A stretch of 64,000 nt of DNA, taken from positions 62,001-126,000 of the forward strand of contig NW_027490399.1 in the NCBI RefSeq assembly GCF_050948175.1, read 5' to 3'. Position 1 is the first letter of the stretch. Each line of letters opens with the position of its first letter. The DNA is from Xylocopa sonorina (taxonomy: Eukaryota; Arthropoda; Insecta; Hymenoptera; Apidae). A model generated the notes under the pieces. The model was not told the DNA's origin and did no database searches. It saw only the letters and a list, made by a program, of their open reading frames with translations. The position numbers and the translations under genes are program-made. This document shows positions 1-14,300 of the stretch, piece by piece.

Positions 1-1084
1 ACGCTATTTCCTTTCAAGGAAGTGTCGCATTTACATTCGTTTGAAGTGTAGACGTGGAATACATCACACTTCGCAAGTCATATTATATCTTACCATGAAA
101 CATAGAAATGAGATGCGGTATTGTGTTTTGAGAAGCATTAGAACTCTATCGCTACGACACCTAGACATCTGCAGACGCTATTTCCTTTCAAGGAAGTGTC
201 GCATTTACATTCATTTGAAGTGTAGACGAGGAATACATAACACTTCGCAAATCATGTTATATCTTACCATGAAACATAGAAATGAGATGCGATATCGCGT
301 TTTAATAAGCATTAGAACTCTACTGCTACGATAGGTAGACATCTGGAAACGCTATTTCCTTTCAAGGAAGTGTCGCATTTACATTCATTTGAAGTGTAGA
401 CGTGGAATACATCACACTTCGCAAGTCATATTATATCTTACCATGAAACATAGAAATGAGATGCGATATTGTGTTTTGAGAAGCATTAGAACTCTATCGC
501 TACGATACCTAGACATCTGCAGACGCTATTTCCTTTCAAGGAAGTGTCGCATTTACATTCATTTGAAGTGTAGACGAGGAGTAGATAACACTTCGCAAAT
601 CATATTATATCTTACCATGAAACATAGAACTGAGATGCGATATCGCGTTTTAAGAATCATAAGAACTCTATTGCTACGATACGTAGACATCTGCAAACGC
701 TCTTTCCTTGCAAGGAAGTGTTGCATTAACATCCATAAGAAGCGTAGACGAGGAATACATAACACTTCGCAAATCATATTATATCTTACCAAGAAACATA
801 GAAATGAGGTGCGATATCGCGTTTTAAGAAGCATTAGAACTCTATTGCTACGATACCTAGACATCTGCAGACGCTATTTCCTAGCAAGGAAGTGTCGCAT
901 TTACTTTCATTTGAAGTATAGACGAGGAATACATGACACTTCGCAAATCATATTATATCTTACCATGAAACATAGAAATGAGATGCGATATCGCGTTTTA
1001 CGAAGCATTAGTACCCTATTGCTACGATAGGTAGACATTTGCAAACGCTATTTCCTTGCAAGGAAGTGTCGCATTTACATTCAT

Positions 1085-2128
1085 TTGAAGTGTAGACGAG
1101 GAATACATAACACTTCGCAAATCATATTATATCTTACCATGAAACATAGAAATGAGATACGATATCGCGTTGTAAGAATCATAAGAACACTATTGCTACG
1201 ATACGTAGACATCTGCAAACGCTATTTCCTACCAAGGAAGTGTCGCATTTACATTCATATGAAGTGTAGACGAGGAATACATAACACTTCGCAAATCATA
1301 TTATATCTTACCATGAAACATAGAAATGAGATGCGATATCGCGTTTTAAGAAGCATTAGAACCCTATTGCTACGATAGGTAGACATCTGCAAACGCTATT
1401 TCCTAGCAAGGATGTGTCGCATTTACATTCATTTGAAGTGTAGACGAGGAATATATAACACTTCGCAAATCATATTATATCTTACCATGAAACATAGAAA
1501 TGAGGTGCGATATCGCGTATTAAGAAGCATTAGAACACTATCGCTACGATACCTAGACATCTGCAGACGCTATTTCCTAGCAAGGAAGTGTCGCATTTAC
1601 ATTCATTTGAAGTGTAGACGAGGAATACATAACACTTCGCAAATCATATTATATCTTACCATGAAACATAGAAATGAGATACGATATCGCGTTGTAAGAA
1701 TCATAAGAACACTATTGCTACGATACGTAGACATCTGCAAACGCTATTTCCTACCAAGGAAGTGTCGCATTTACATTCATATGAAGTGTAGACGAGGAAT
1801 ACATAACACTTCGCAAATCATATTATATCTTACCATGAAACATGCAAATGAGATGCGATATCGCGTTTTAAGAAGCATTAGAACACTATTGCTACGATAC
1901 GTAGACATCTGCAAACGCTATTTCTCTGCAAGGAAGTATCGCATTTACATTAATTTGAAGTGTAGACGAGGAATACATAACACTTCGCAAATCATATTAT
2001 ATCTTACCATGGAACATAGAAATGAGGTGCGATATCGCGTTTTAAGAAGCATTAGAACTCTACCGCTACGATACCTCGACATCTGCAGACGCTATTTCCT
2101 AGCAAGGAAGTTTCGCATTTACATTCAT
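1085..2128 (+). repeat. 522 bp (3-monomer) local duplication in the satellite
   Basis: Within the first array segment the monomers from about 1085 recur about 522 bp later (from about 1607). They share diagnostic variants: GAGATACGATATCGCGTTGTAAG, CTACCAAGGAAG and CATTCATATGAAG. This is a trimer-scale tandem duplication, older or shorter than the 7-monomer blocks that follow. The exact edges are approximate. Confidence 0.6.
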
Positions 2129-2829
2129 TTGAAGTGTAGACGAGGAATACATAACACTTCGCAAATCATATTATATCTTACGATGAAACATAGAAGTGAG
2201 ATGCGATATCGCGTTTTGAGAATCATAAGAACTCTATTGCTACGATAGGTAGACATCTGCAAACGCTATTTCCTTGCAAGGAAGTGTCGCATTTACATTC
2301 ACATGAAGTGTAGACGAGGAATACATAACACTTCGCAAATCATATTATATCCTACCATGAAACATAGAAATGAGATGCGATATCGCGTTTTAAGAAGCAT
2401 TAGAACTCTATTGCTACGATAGGTAGACATCTGCAAACGCTATTTCCAAGCAAGGAAATGTCGCATTTACATTCATTTGACGTGTAGACGAGGAATACAT
2501 AACACTTCGCAAATCATATTCTATCTTACCATGAAACATAGAAATGTGATGCGATATCGCGTTTTGAGAATCATAAGAACTCTATTGCTACGATACGTAG
2601 ACATCTGCAAGCGCTATTTCCTTGCAAGGATGCGTCGCATTTACATTCATTTGAAGTGTAGACGAGGAATATATAGCACTTCGCAAATCATATTATATCT
2701 TACCATGAAACATAGAAATGAGATGCGTTATCGCGTTTTAAGAAGCATTAGAGATCTATTGCTACGATACGTAGACATCTGAAAAGGCTACTTCTTTGCA
2801 AGGAAGTGTTGCATTTACATTCATTTGAC

Positions 2830-5300
2830 GTGTAGACGAGGAATACATAACACTTCGCAAATCATATTATATCTTACCATGAAACATGGAAATGAGATGC
2901 GATATCGCGTTTTAGGAAGCATTAGAACTCTATGGCTACGATACGTAGACATCTGCAAACACTATTTCCTTGCAAGGAAGTGTCGCATTTACATTCATTT
3001 GAAGTTTAGACGAGGAATACATAACACTTCGCAAATTATGTTATATCTTACCATGAAACATAGAAATGAGATGCGATATCGCGATTTAATAAGCATTAGA
3101 ACTCTACTGCTACGATAGGTAGACATCTGCAAACGCTACTTCCTTTCAAGGAAGTGTCGCATTTACATTCATTTGAAGTGTAGACGAGGAATACATAACA
3201 CTTCGCAAATCATATTATATCACACCATGAAACATAGAAATGAGATGCGATATCGCGTTTTAAGAAGCATTAGAACCCTATTGCTATGATAGGTAGATAT
3301 CTGCAAACGCTATTTCCTAGCAAGGAAATGTCGCATTTACATTCATTTGAAGTGTAGACGAGGAATACATAACACTTCGCAAATCATATTGTATCTTACC
3401 ATGAAATATAGAAATGAGGTGCCATATCGCGTTTTAAGAAGCATTAGAACTATATCGCTACGATACCTAGACATCTGCAGACGCTATTTCCTAGCAAGGA
3501 AGTTTCGCATTTACATTCATTTGAAGTGTAGACGAGGAATACATAACACTTCGCAAATCATATTATATCTTACGATGAAACATTGAAGTGAGATGCGATA
3601 TCGCGTTTTGAGAATCATAAGAACTCTATTGCTACGATACGTAGACATCTGCAAACGCTATTTCCTTGCAAGGATGTGTCGCATTTACATTCATTTGAAG
3701 TGTAGACGAGGAATATATAACACTTCGCAAATCATATTATATCTTACCATGAAACATAGAAATGAGGTGCGATATCGCGTATTAAGAAGCATTAGAACTC
3801 TATCGCTACGATACCTAGACATCTGCAGACGCTATTTCCTAGCAAGGAAGTGTCGCATTTACATTCATTTGAAGTGTAGACGAGGAATACATAACACTTC
3901 GCAAATCATATTATATCACACCATAAAACATAGAAATGAGATGCGATATCGCGTTTTAAGAAGCATTACAACCCTATTGCTACGATAGGTAGACATCTGC
4001 AAACGCTATTTCCTAGCAAGGAAATGTCGCATTTACATTCATTTGAAGTGTAGACGAGGAATACATAACACTTCGCAAATCATATTATATCTTACCATGA
4101 AACATGGAAATGAGATGCGATATCGCGTTTTAGGAAGCATTAGAACTCTATGGCTACGATACGTAGACATCTGCAAACACTATTTCTTTGCAAGGAAGTG
4201 TCGCATTTACATTCATTTGAAGTTTAGACGAGGAATACATAACACTTCGCAAATTATGTTATATCTTACCATGAAACATAGAAATGAGATGCGATATCGC
4301 GATTTAATAAGCATTAGAACTCTACTGCTACGATAGGTAGACATCTGCAAACGCTACTTCCTTTCAAGGAAGTGTCGCATTTACATTCATTTGAAGTGTA
4401 GACGAGGAATACATAACACTTCGCAAATCATATTATATCACACCATGAAACATAGAAATGAGATGCGATATCGCGTTTTAAGAAGCATTAGAACCCTATT
4501 GCTATGATAGGTAGATATCTGCAAACGCTATTTCCTAGCAAGGAAATGTCGCATTTACATTCATTTGAAGTGTAGACGAGGAATACATAACACTTCGCAA
4601 ATCATATTGTATCTTACCATGAAATATAGAAATGAGGTGCCATATCGCGTTTTAAGAAGCATTAGAACTATATCGCTACGATACCTAGACATCTGCAGAC
4701 GCTATTTCCTAGCAAGGAAGTTTCGCATTTACATTCATTTGAAGTGTAGACGAGGAATACATAACACTTCGCAAATCATATTATATCTTACGATGAAACA
4801 TTGAAGTGAGATGCGATATCGCGTTTTGAGAATCATAAGAACTCTATTGCTACGATACGTAGACATCTGCAAACGCTATTTCCTTGCAAGGATGTGTCGC
4901 ATTTACATTCATTTGAAGTGTAGACGAGGAATATATAACACTTCGCAAATCATATTATATCTTACCATGAAACATAGAAATGAGGTGCGATATCGCGTAT
5001 TAAGAAGCATTAGAACTCTATCGCTACGACACCTAGACATCTGCAGACGCTATTTCCTAGCAAGGAAGTGTCGCATTTACATTCATTTGAAGTGTAGACG
5101 AGGAATACATAACACTTCGCAAATCATATTATATCACACCATAAAACATAGAAATGAGATGCGATATCGCGTTTTAAGAAGCATTACAACCCTATTGCTA
5201 CGATAGGTAGACATCTGCAAACGCTATTTCCTAGCAAGGAAATGTCGCATTTACATTCATTTGAAGTGTAGACGAGGAATACATAACACTTCGCAAATCA
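2830..5300 (+). repeat. Higher-order repeat block 1: two copies of a 1218 bp (7 x 174) unit
   Basis: Monomers at 2825-4042 recur almost identically at 4043-5260. Shared private variants include the AAACATGGAAATGAG monomer, GATTTAATAAGC, CCATATCGCGTTTTAAGAAGC and the stop-generating GAAACATTGAAGTG (near 3580 and 4798). The two copies differ at only a few positions, for example GATACC versus GACACC near 5030. Near-identity at 1218 bp against lower identity between adjacent monomers defines a true higher-order repeat. Boundaries are estimated from where the private variants begin and end. Confidence 0.85.
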
Positions 5301-5508
5301 TATTATATCTTACCATGAAACATAGAAATGAGGTGCGATATCGCGTTTTAAGAAGCATTAGAACTCTATCACAACGATACCTAGACATCTGCAGACGCTA
5401 TTTCCTAGCAAGGAAGTTTCGCATTTACATTCATTTGAAGTGTAGACGAGGAATACATAACACTTCGCAAATCATATTACATCTTACCATGAAACATAGA
5501 AATGAGAT

Positions 5509-5589
5509 GCGATATCGCGTTTTAAGAAGCATTAGAACTCTATTGCTACGATACGTAGACATCTGCAAACGCTATTTCCTTGCAAGGAA
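5509..5589 (+). repeat. Three dyad symmetries inside one representative monomer
   Basis: In this monomer three inverted repeats lie within 81 bp: GCGATATCGC at 5509-5518 (perfect 10 bp palindrome), CTACG-ATA-CGTAG at 5546-5558 (5 bp arms, 3 nt loop), and TTCCTTGCAAGGAA at 5576-5589 (perfect 14 bp palindrome). Most type-A monomers in the array keep the first two intact and the third intact or with one or two changes (TTCCTAGCAAGGAA, TTCCTAGCGAGGAA, TTCCTTTCAAGGAA). The other half of the monomer has no comparable palindrome. Confidence 0.85.
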
Positions 5590-7900
5590 GTGTCGCATTT
5601 ACATTCATTTGAATCGTAGACGAGGAATACATGACACTTCACAAATCATATTATATCTTACCAGGAAACATAGAAATGAGATGCGATATCGCGTCTTAAG
5701 AAGCATTAGAAAGCTATTGCTACGATACGTAGACATCTGCAAACGCTATTTCCTAGCGAGGAAGTATCGCATTCACATTCATTTGAAGTGTAGACGAGGA
5801 ATACATAACACTTCGCAAATCATGTTATATCTTACCATGAAACATAGAAATGAGATGCGATATCGCGTTCTAAGAATCATATGAATTCTATTGCCACGAT
5901 ACGTAGACATCTGCAAACGCTATTTCCTAGCGAGGAAGGGTCGCATTCACATTCATTTGAAGTGTAGACGAGGAATACATGACACTGCGCAAATCATATT
6001 ATATCTTACCATGAAACATAGAAATGAGATGCGATATCGCGTTTTAAGAATCATAAGAACTCTATTGCTACGATACGTAGACATCTGCAAACGCTATTTC
6101 CTTGCAAGGAAGTGTCGCATTTACATTCATTTGAATCGTAGACGAGGAATGCATAACACTTCGCAATGAATATTATATCTTATCATGAAACATAGATATG
6201 AGATGCAATATCGAGTTTTAAGAAGCGTTTGAACTCTATTGCTACGATACCTAGACATCTGCAGACGCTATTTCCTAGCAAGGAAGTGTCGGATTTACAT
6301 TCACTTGAAGTGTAGACGAGGAATACATGACACTTCGCAAATCATGTTATATCTTACCATGAAACATAGAAATGAGATGCGATATCGCGTTCTAAGAATC
6401 ATATGAACTCTATTGCTACGATACCTAGACATCTGCAAACGCTATTTCCTAGCGAGGAAGTGTCGCATTCACATTCATTTGAAGTGTGGACGAGGAATAC
6501 ATGACACTTCGCAAATCATATTATATCTTACCATGAAACATAGAAATGAGATGCGATATCGCGTTTTAAGAATCATAAGAACTCTATTGCTACGATACGT
6601 AGACATCTGCAAACGCTATTTCCTTGCAAGGAAGTGTCGCATTTACATTCACTTGAATCCTAGTCGAGGAATGCATAACACTTCGCAATGAATATTATAT
6701 CTTATCATGAAACATAGATATGAGATGCAATATCGAGTTTTAAGAAGCGTTTGAACTCTATTGCTACGATACCTAGACATCTGCAGACGCTATTTCCTAG
6801 CAAGGAAGTGTCGCATTTACATTCATTTGAATCGTAGACGAGGAATACATGACACTTCGCAAATCATATTATATCTTACCAGGAAACATAGAAATGAGAT
6901 GCGATATCGCGTCTTAAGAAGCATTAGAAAGCTATTGCTACGATACGTAGACATCTGCAAACGCTATTTCCTAGCGAGGAAGTATCGCATTCACATTCAT
7001 TTGAAGTGTAGACGAGGAATACATAACACTTCGCAAATCATGTTATATCTTACCATGAAACATAGAAATGAGATGCGATATCGTGTTCTAAGAATCATAT
7101 GAATTCTATTGCCACGATACGTCGACATCTGCAAACGCTATTTCCTAGCGAGGAAGGGTCGCATTCACATTCATTTGAAGTGTAGACGAGGAATACATGA
7201 CACTGCGCAAATCATATTATATCTTACCATGAAACATAGAAACGAGATGCGATATCGCGTTTTAAGAATCATAAGAACACTATTGCTACGATACGTAGAC
7301 ATCTGCAAACGCTATTTCCTTGCAAGGAAGTGTCGCATTTACATTCATTTGAATCGTAGACAAGGAATGCATAACACTTCGCAATGAATATTATATCTTA
7401 TCATGAAACATAGATATGAGATGCAATATCGAGTTTTAAGAAGCGTTTGAACTCTATTGCTACGATACCTAGACATCTGCAGACGCTATTTCCTAGCAAG
7501 GAAGTGTCGGATTTACATTCACTTGAAGTGTAGACGAGGAATACATGACACTTCGCAAATCATGTTATATCTTACCATGAAACATAGAAATGAGATGCGA
7601 TATCGCGTTCTAAGAATCATATGAACTCTATTGCTACGATACGTAGACATCTGCAAACGCTATTTCCTAGCGAGGAAGTGTCGCATTCACATTCATTTGA
7701 AGTGTGGACGAGGAATACATGACACTTCGCAAATCATATTATACCTTACCATGAAACATAGAAATGAGATGCGATATCGCGTTTTAAGAATCATAAGAAC
7801 TCTATTGCTACGATACGTAGACATCTGCAAACGCTATTTCCTTGCAAGGAAGTGTCGCATTTACATTCACTTGAATCGTAGTCGAGGAATGCATAACACT
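5590..7900 (+). repeat. Higher-order repeat block 2: nearly two copies of a second 1218 bp unit
   Basis: A different set of seven monomers is duplicated at the same 1218 bp offset: about 5590-6807 and 6808-7900. Diagnostic variants present in both are CAGGAAACATAG, GGAAGGGTCGCATTC, GACACTGCGCAAATC, and the alternative monomer type with CGCAATGAATATT followed by CTTATCATGAAACATAGATATG. The block starts soon after block 1 ends but its monomers are distinct, so the shared period reflects two separate amplification events. Some of its monomers reappear at 7979-9300 in a different order. Confidence 0.8.
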
Positions 7901-10900
7901 TCGCAATGTATATTATATCTTATCATGAAACATAGATATGGGATGCAATATCTCGCTTTAAGAAGCATTTGAACTCTATTGCTTCGATACGTAGACATCT
8001 GCAATCGCTACTTCCTTGCAAAGAAGTGTCACATTTACATTCATTTGAAGTGTAGACGAGGAATACATGACACTTCGCAAATCATATTATATCTTACCAT
8101 GAAACATAGAAATGAGATGCGATATCGCGTTTTAAGAATCATAAGAACTCTATTGCTACGATACGTAGACATCTGCAAACGCTATTTCCTTGCAAGGAAG
8201 TGTCGCATTTACATTCATTTGAATCGTAGACGAGGAATACATGACACTTCGCAAATCATATTATATATTACCAGGAAACATAGAAATGAGATGCGATATC
8301 GCGTCTTAAGAAGCATTAGAAAGCTATTGCTACGATACGTAGACATCTGCAAACGCTATTTCCTAGCGAGGAATTATCGCATTCACATTCATTTGAAGTG
8401 TAGACGAGGAATACATAACACTTCGCAAATCATGTTATATCTTACCATGAAACATAGAAATGAGATGCGATATCGCGTTTTAAGAATCATAAGAACTCTA
8501 TTGCTAAGATACGTAGACATCTGCAAACGCTATTTCCTTGCAAGGAAGTGTCGCATTTACATTCATTTGAATCGTAGCCGAGGAATGCATAACACTTCGC
8601 AATGAATATTATATCTTATCATGAAACATAGATATGAGATGCAATATCTAGTTTTAAGAAGCGTTTGAACTCTATTGCTACGATACCTAGACATCTGCAA
8701 ACGCTATTTCCTAGCGAGGAAGTGTCGCATTCACATACATTTGAAGTGTAAACGAGGAATACATGACACTTCGCAAATCATATTATATCTTACCATGAAA
8801 CATAGAAATGAGATGCGATATCACGTTTTAAGAATCATAAGAACTCTATTGCTACGATACGTAGACATCTGCAAACGCTATTTCCTTGCAAGGAAGTGTC
8901 GCATTTACATTCATTTGAATCGTAGCCGAGGAATGCATAACACTTCGCAATGAATATTATATCTTATCATGAAACATAGATATGAGATGCAATATCTAGT
9001 TTTAAGAAGCGTTTGAACTCTATTGCTACGATACCTAGACATCTGCAGACGCTATTTCCTAGCAAGGAAGTGTCGGATTTACATTCATTTGAAGTGTAGA
9101 CGAGGAATACATGACACTTCGGAAATCATATTATATCTTACCATGAAACATAGAAATGAGATACGATATCGCGTTTTAAGAAGCATTAGAAAGCTATTGC
9201 TACGATACGTAGACATCTGCAAACGCTATTTAGTAGCGAGGAAGTATCGCATTTACATTCATTTGAAGTGTAGACGAGGAATACATAACACTTCGTAAAT
9301 CATGTTATATCTTACCATGAAACATAGAAATGAGATGCGATATCGCGTTCTAAGAATCATATGAACTCTATTGCTACGATACGTAGACATCTGCAAACGC
9401 TATTTCCTAGCGAGGAAGTGTCGCATTCACATTCATTTGAAGTGTGGACGAGGAATACATGACACTTCGCAAATCATATTATATCTTACCATGAAACATA
9501 GAAATGAAATGCGATATCGCGTTTTAAGAAGCATTAGAAAGCTATTGCTACGATACGTAGACATCTGCAAACGCTATTTAGTAGCGAGGAAGTATCGCAT
9601 TCACATTCATTTGAAGTGTAGACGAGGAATACATAACACTTCGCAAATCATGTTATATCTTACCATGAAACATAGAAATGAGATGCGATATCGCGTTCTA
9701 AGAATCATATGAACTCTATTGCTACGATACGTAGGCATCTGCAAACGCTATTTCCTAGCGAGGAAGTGTCGCATTCACATTCATTTGAAGTGTAGACGAG
9801 GAATACATGACACTTCGCAAATCATATTATATCTTACCATGAAACATAGAAATGAGATGCGATATCACGTTTTAAGAATCATAAGAACACTATTGCCACG
9901 ATACGTAGACATCTGCAAACGCTATTTCCTTGCAAGGAAGTGTCGCATTTACATTCACTTGAATCGTAGTCGAGGAATGCATAACACTTCGCAATGTACA
10001 TTATATCTTATCATGAAACATAGATATGAGATGCAATATCTCGTTCTAAGAAGCATTTGAACTCTATTGCTTCGATACGTAGACATCTGCAATCGCTACT
10101 TCCTTTCAAGGAAGTGTCGCATTTACATTCATTTGAAGTGTAGACGAGGAATACATAACACTTCGCAAATCATATTACATCTTACCATGAAACATAGAAA
10201 TGAGATGCGATATCGCGTTTTAAGAATCATCTGAACTCTATTGCTACGATACGTAGACATCTGCAAACGCTATTTCCTAGCGAGGAAGTGTCGCATTCAC
10301 ATTCATTTGAAGTGTAGACGAGGAATACATGACACTTCGCAAATCATATTATATCTTACCATGAAACATAGAAATGAGATGCGATATCGCGTTTTAAGAA
10401 TCATATGAACTCTATTGCTACGATACGTAGACATCTGCAAACGCTATTTCCTTGCAAGGAAGTGTCGCATTTACATTCATTTGAATCGTAGTCGAGGAAT
10501 GCATAACACTTCGCAATGTATATTATATCTTATCATGAAACATAGATATGAGATGCAATATCTCGTTTTAAGAAGCATTTGAACTATATTGCTTCGATAC
10601 GTAGACATCTGCAATCGCTATTTCCTTTCAAGGAAGTGTCGCATTTACATTCATTTGAAGTGTAGACGAGGAATACATGACACTTCGCAAATCATATTAT
10701 ATCTTACCATGAAACATAGAAATGAGATGCGATATCGCTTTTTAAGAATCATGAGAACTCTATTGCTACGATACGTAGACATCTGCAAACGCTATTTCCT
10801 TGCAAGGAAGTGTCGCATTTACATTCATTTGAATCGTAGACGAGGAATGCATAACACTTCGCAATGTATATTATATCTTATCATGAAACATAGATATGAG

Positions 10901-11929
10901 ATGCAATATCTCCTTTTAAGAAGCATTTGAACTCTATTGCTTCGATACGTAGACATCTGCAATCACTACTTCCTTGCAAGGAAGTGTCGCATTTACATTC
11001 ATTTGAAGTGTAGACGAGGAATACATAACACTTCGCAAATCATATTACATCTTACCATGAAACATAGAAATGAGATGCGATATCGCGTTTAAAGAAGCAT
11101 TAGAACTCTATCGCTACGATACCTAGACATCTGCAGACGCTATTTCCTAGCATGGAAGTGTCGCATTTACATTCATTTGAAGTGTAGACGAGAAATACAT
11201 GACACTTCGCAAATCATATTATATCTTACCATGAAACATAGAAATGAGATGCGATATCGCGTTTTAAGAAGCATTAGAAAGCTATTGCTACGATACGTAG
11301 ACATCTGCAAACGCTATTTAGTAGCGAGGAAGTATCGCATTCACATTCATTTGAAGTGTAGACGAGGAATACATAACACTTCGCAAATCATGTTATATCT
11401 TACCATGAAACATAGAAATGAGATGCGATATCGCGTTCTAAGAATCATATGAACTCTATTGCTACGATACGTAGGCATCTGCAAACGCTATTTCCTAGCG
11501 AGGAAGTGTCGCATTCACATTCATTTGAAGTGTAGACGAGGAATACATGACACTTCGCAAATCATATTATATCTTACCATGAAACATAGAAATGAGATGC
11601 GATATCACGTTTTAAGAATCATAAGAACTCTATTGCCACGATACGTAGACATCTGCAAACGCTATTTCCTTGGAAGGAAGTGTCGCATTTACATTCACTT
11701 GAATCGTAGTCGAGGAATGCATAACACTTCGCAATGTATATTATATCTTATCATGAAACATAGATATGAGATGCAATATCTCGTTCTAAGAAGCATTTGA
11801 ACTCTATTGCTTCGATACGTAGACATCTGCAATCGCTACTTCCTTTCAAGGAAGTTTCGCATTTACATTCTTTTGAAGTGTAGACGAGGAATACATAACA
11901 CTTCGCAAATCATATTACATCTTACCATG

Positions 11930-14300
11930 AAACATAGAAATGAGATGCGATATCGCGTTTTAAGAATCATCTGAACTCTATTGCTACGATACGTAGACAT
12001 CTGCAAACGCTATTTCCTAGCGAGGAAGTGTCGCATTCACATTCATTTGAAGTGTAGACGAGGAATACATGACACTTCGCAAATCATATTATATCTTACC
12101 ATGAAACATAGAAATGAGATGCGATATCGCGTTTTAAGAATCATATGAACTCTATTGCTACGATACGTAGACATCTGCAAACGCTATTTCCTTGCAAGGA
12201 AGTGTCGCATTTACATTCATTTGAATCGTAGACGAGGAATGCATAACACTTCGCAATGTATATTATATCTTATCATGAAACATAGATATGAGATGCAATA
12301 TCTCGTTTTAAGAAGCATTTGAACTCTATTGCTTCGATACGTAGATATCTGCAATCGCTACTTCCTTGCAAGGAAGTGTCGCATTTACATTCATTTGTAT
12401 CGTAGACGAGGAATGCATAACACTTCGCAAATCATATTACATCTTACCATGAAACATAGAAATGAGATGCGATATCGCGTTTTAAGAATCATCTGAACTC
12501 TATTGCTACGATACGTAGACATCTGCAAACGCTATTTCCTAGCGAGGAAGTGTCGCATTCACATTCATTTGAAGTGTAGACGAGGAATACATGACACTTC
12601 GCAAATCATATTATATCTTACCATGAAACATAGAAATGAGATGCGATATCGCTTTTTAAGAATCATGAGAACTCTATTGCTACGATACGTAGACATCTGC
12701 AAACGCTATTTCCTTGCAAGGAAGTGTCGCATTTACATTCATTTGAATCGTAGACGAGGAATGCATAACACTTCGCAATGTATATTATATCTTATCATGA
12801 AACATAGATATGAGATGCAATATCTCGTTTTAAGAAGCATTTGAACTCTATTGCTTCGATACGTAGACATCTGCAATCACTACTTCCTTGCAAGGAAGTG
12901 TCGCATTTACATTCATTTGAAGTGTAGACGAGGAATACATAACACTTCGCAAATCATATTACATCTTACCATGAAACATAGAAATGAGATGCGATATCAC
13001 GTTTTAAGAATCATAAGAACTCTATTGCCACGATACGTAGACATCTGCAAACGCCATTTCCTTGGAAGGAAGTGTCGCATTTACATTCACTTGAATCGTA
13101 GTCGAGGAATGCATAACACTTCGCAATGTATATTATATCTTATCATGAAACATAGATATGAGATGCAATATCTCGTTCTAAGAAGCATTTGAACTCTATT
13201 GCTTCGATACGTAGACATCTGCAATCGCTACTTCCTTTCAAGGAAGTGTCGCATTTACATTCTTTTGAAGTGTAGACGAGGAATACATAACACTTCGCAA
13301 ATCATATTACATCTTACCATGAAACATAGAAATGAGATGCGATATCGCGTTTTAAGAATCATCTGAACTCTATTGCTACGATACGTAGACATCTGCAAAC
13401 GCTATTTCCTAGCGAGGAAGTGTCGCATTCACATTCATTTGAAGTGTAGACGAGGAATACATGACACTTCGCAAATCATATTATATCTTACCATGAAACA
13501 TAGAAATGAGATGCGATATCGCGTTTTAAGAATCATATGAACTCTATTGCTACGATACGTAGACATCTGCAAACGCTATTTCCTTGCAAGGAAGTGTCGC
13601 ATTTACATTCATTTGAATCGTAGACGAGGAATGCATAACACTTCGCAATGTATATTATATCTTACCATGAAACATAGAAATGAGATGCGATATCGCGTTT
13701 TAAGAATCATATGAACTCTATTGCTACGATACGTAGACATCTGCAAACGCTATTTCCTTGCAAGGAAGTGTCGCATTTACATTCATTTGAATCGTAGACG
13801 AGGAATGCATAACACTTCGCAATGTATATTATATCTTATCATGAAACATAGATATGAGATGCAATATCTCGTTTTAAGAAGCATTTGAACTATATTGCTT
13901 CGATACGTAGACATCTGCAATCGCTATTTCCTTTCAAGGAAGTGTCGCATTTACATTCATTTGAAGTGTAGACGAGGAATACATGACACTTCGCAAATCA
14001 TATTATATCTTACCATGAAACATAGAAATGAAATGCGATATCGCGTTTTAAGAATCATAAGAACTCTATTGCTACGATACGTAGACATCTGCAAACGCTA
14101 TTTCCTTGCAAGGAAGTGTCGCATTTACATTCACTTGAATCGTACTCGAGGAATGCATAACACTTCGCAATGTATATTATATCTTATCATGAAACATAGA
14201 TATGAGATGCAATATCTCATTTTAAGAAGCATTTGAACTCTATTGCTTCGATACGTAGATATCTGCAATCGCTACTTCCTTGCAAGGAAGTGTCGCATTT
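11930..14300 (+). repeat. Segmental satellite duplication, copy A (offset 6960 bp = 40 monomers)
   Basis: This stretch of about 2.4 kb is repeated almost base for base at 18890-21260, offset 6960 bp. Both copies share ATTTGTATCGTAGACGAGG, ATCGCTTTTTAAGAATCATGAG, CTGCAATCACTACTTCC and CGCCATTTCCTTGGAAGG in the same order. Similarity falls back to ordinary monomer level on both sides. The two copies of this block are not adjacent, so local tandem slippage does not explain them. Confidence 0.8.

Noticed and set aside
559..864. Minus-strand ORF in the satellite (also 17724-17921 and 62360-62614)
   Set aside because: Antisense shadows of the same repeat, interrupted in neighbouring monomers.
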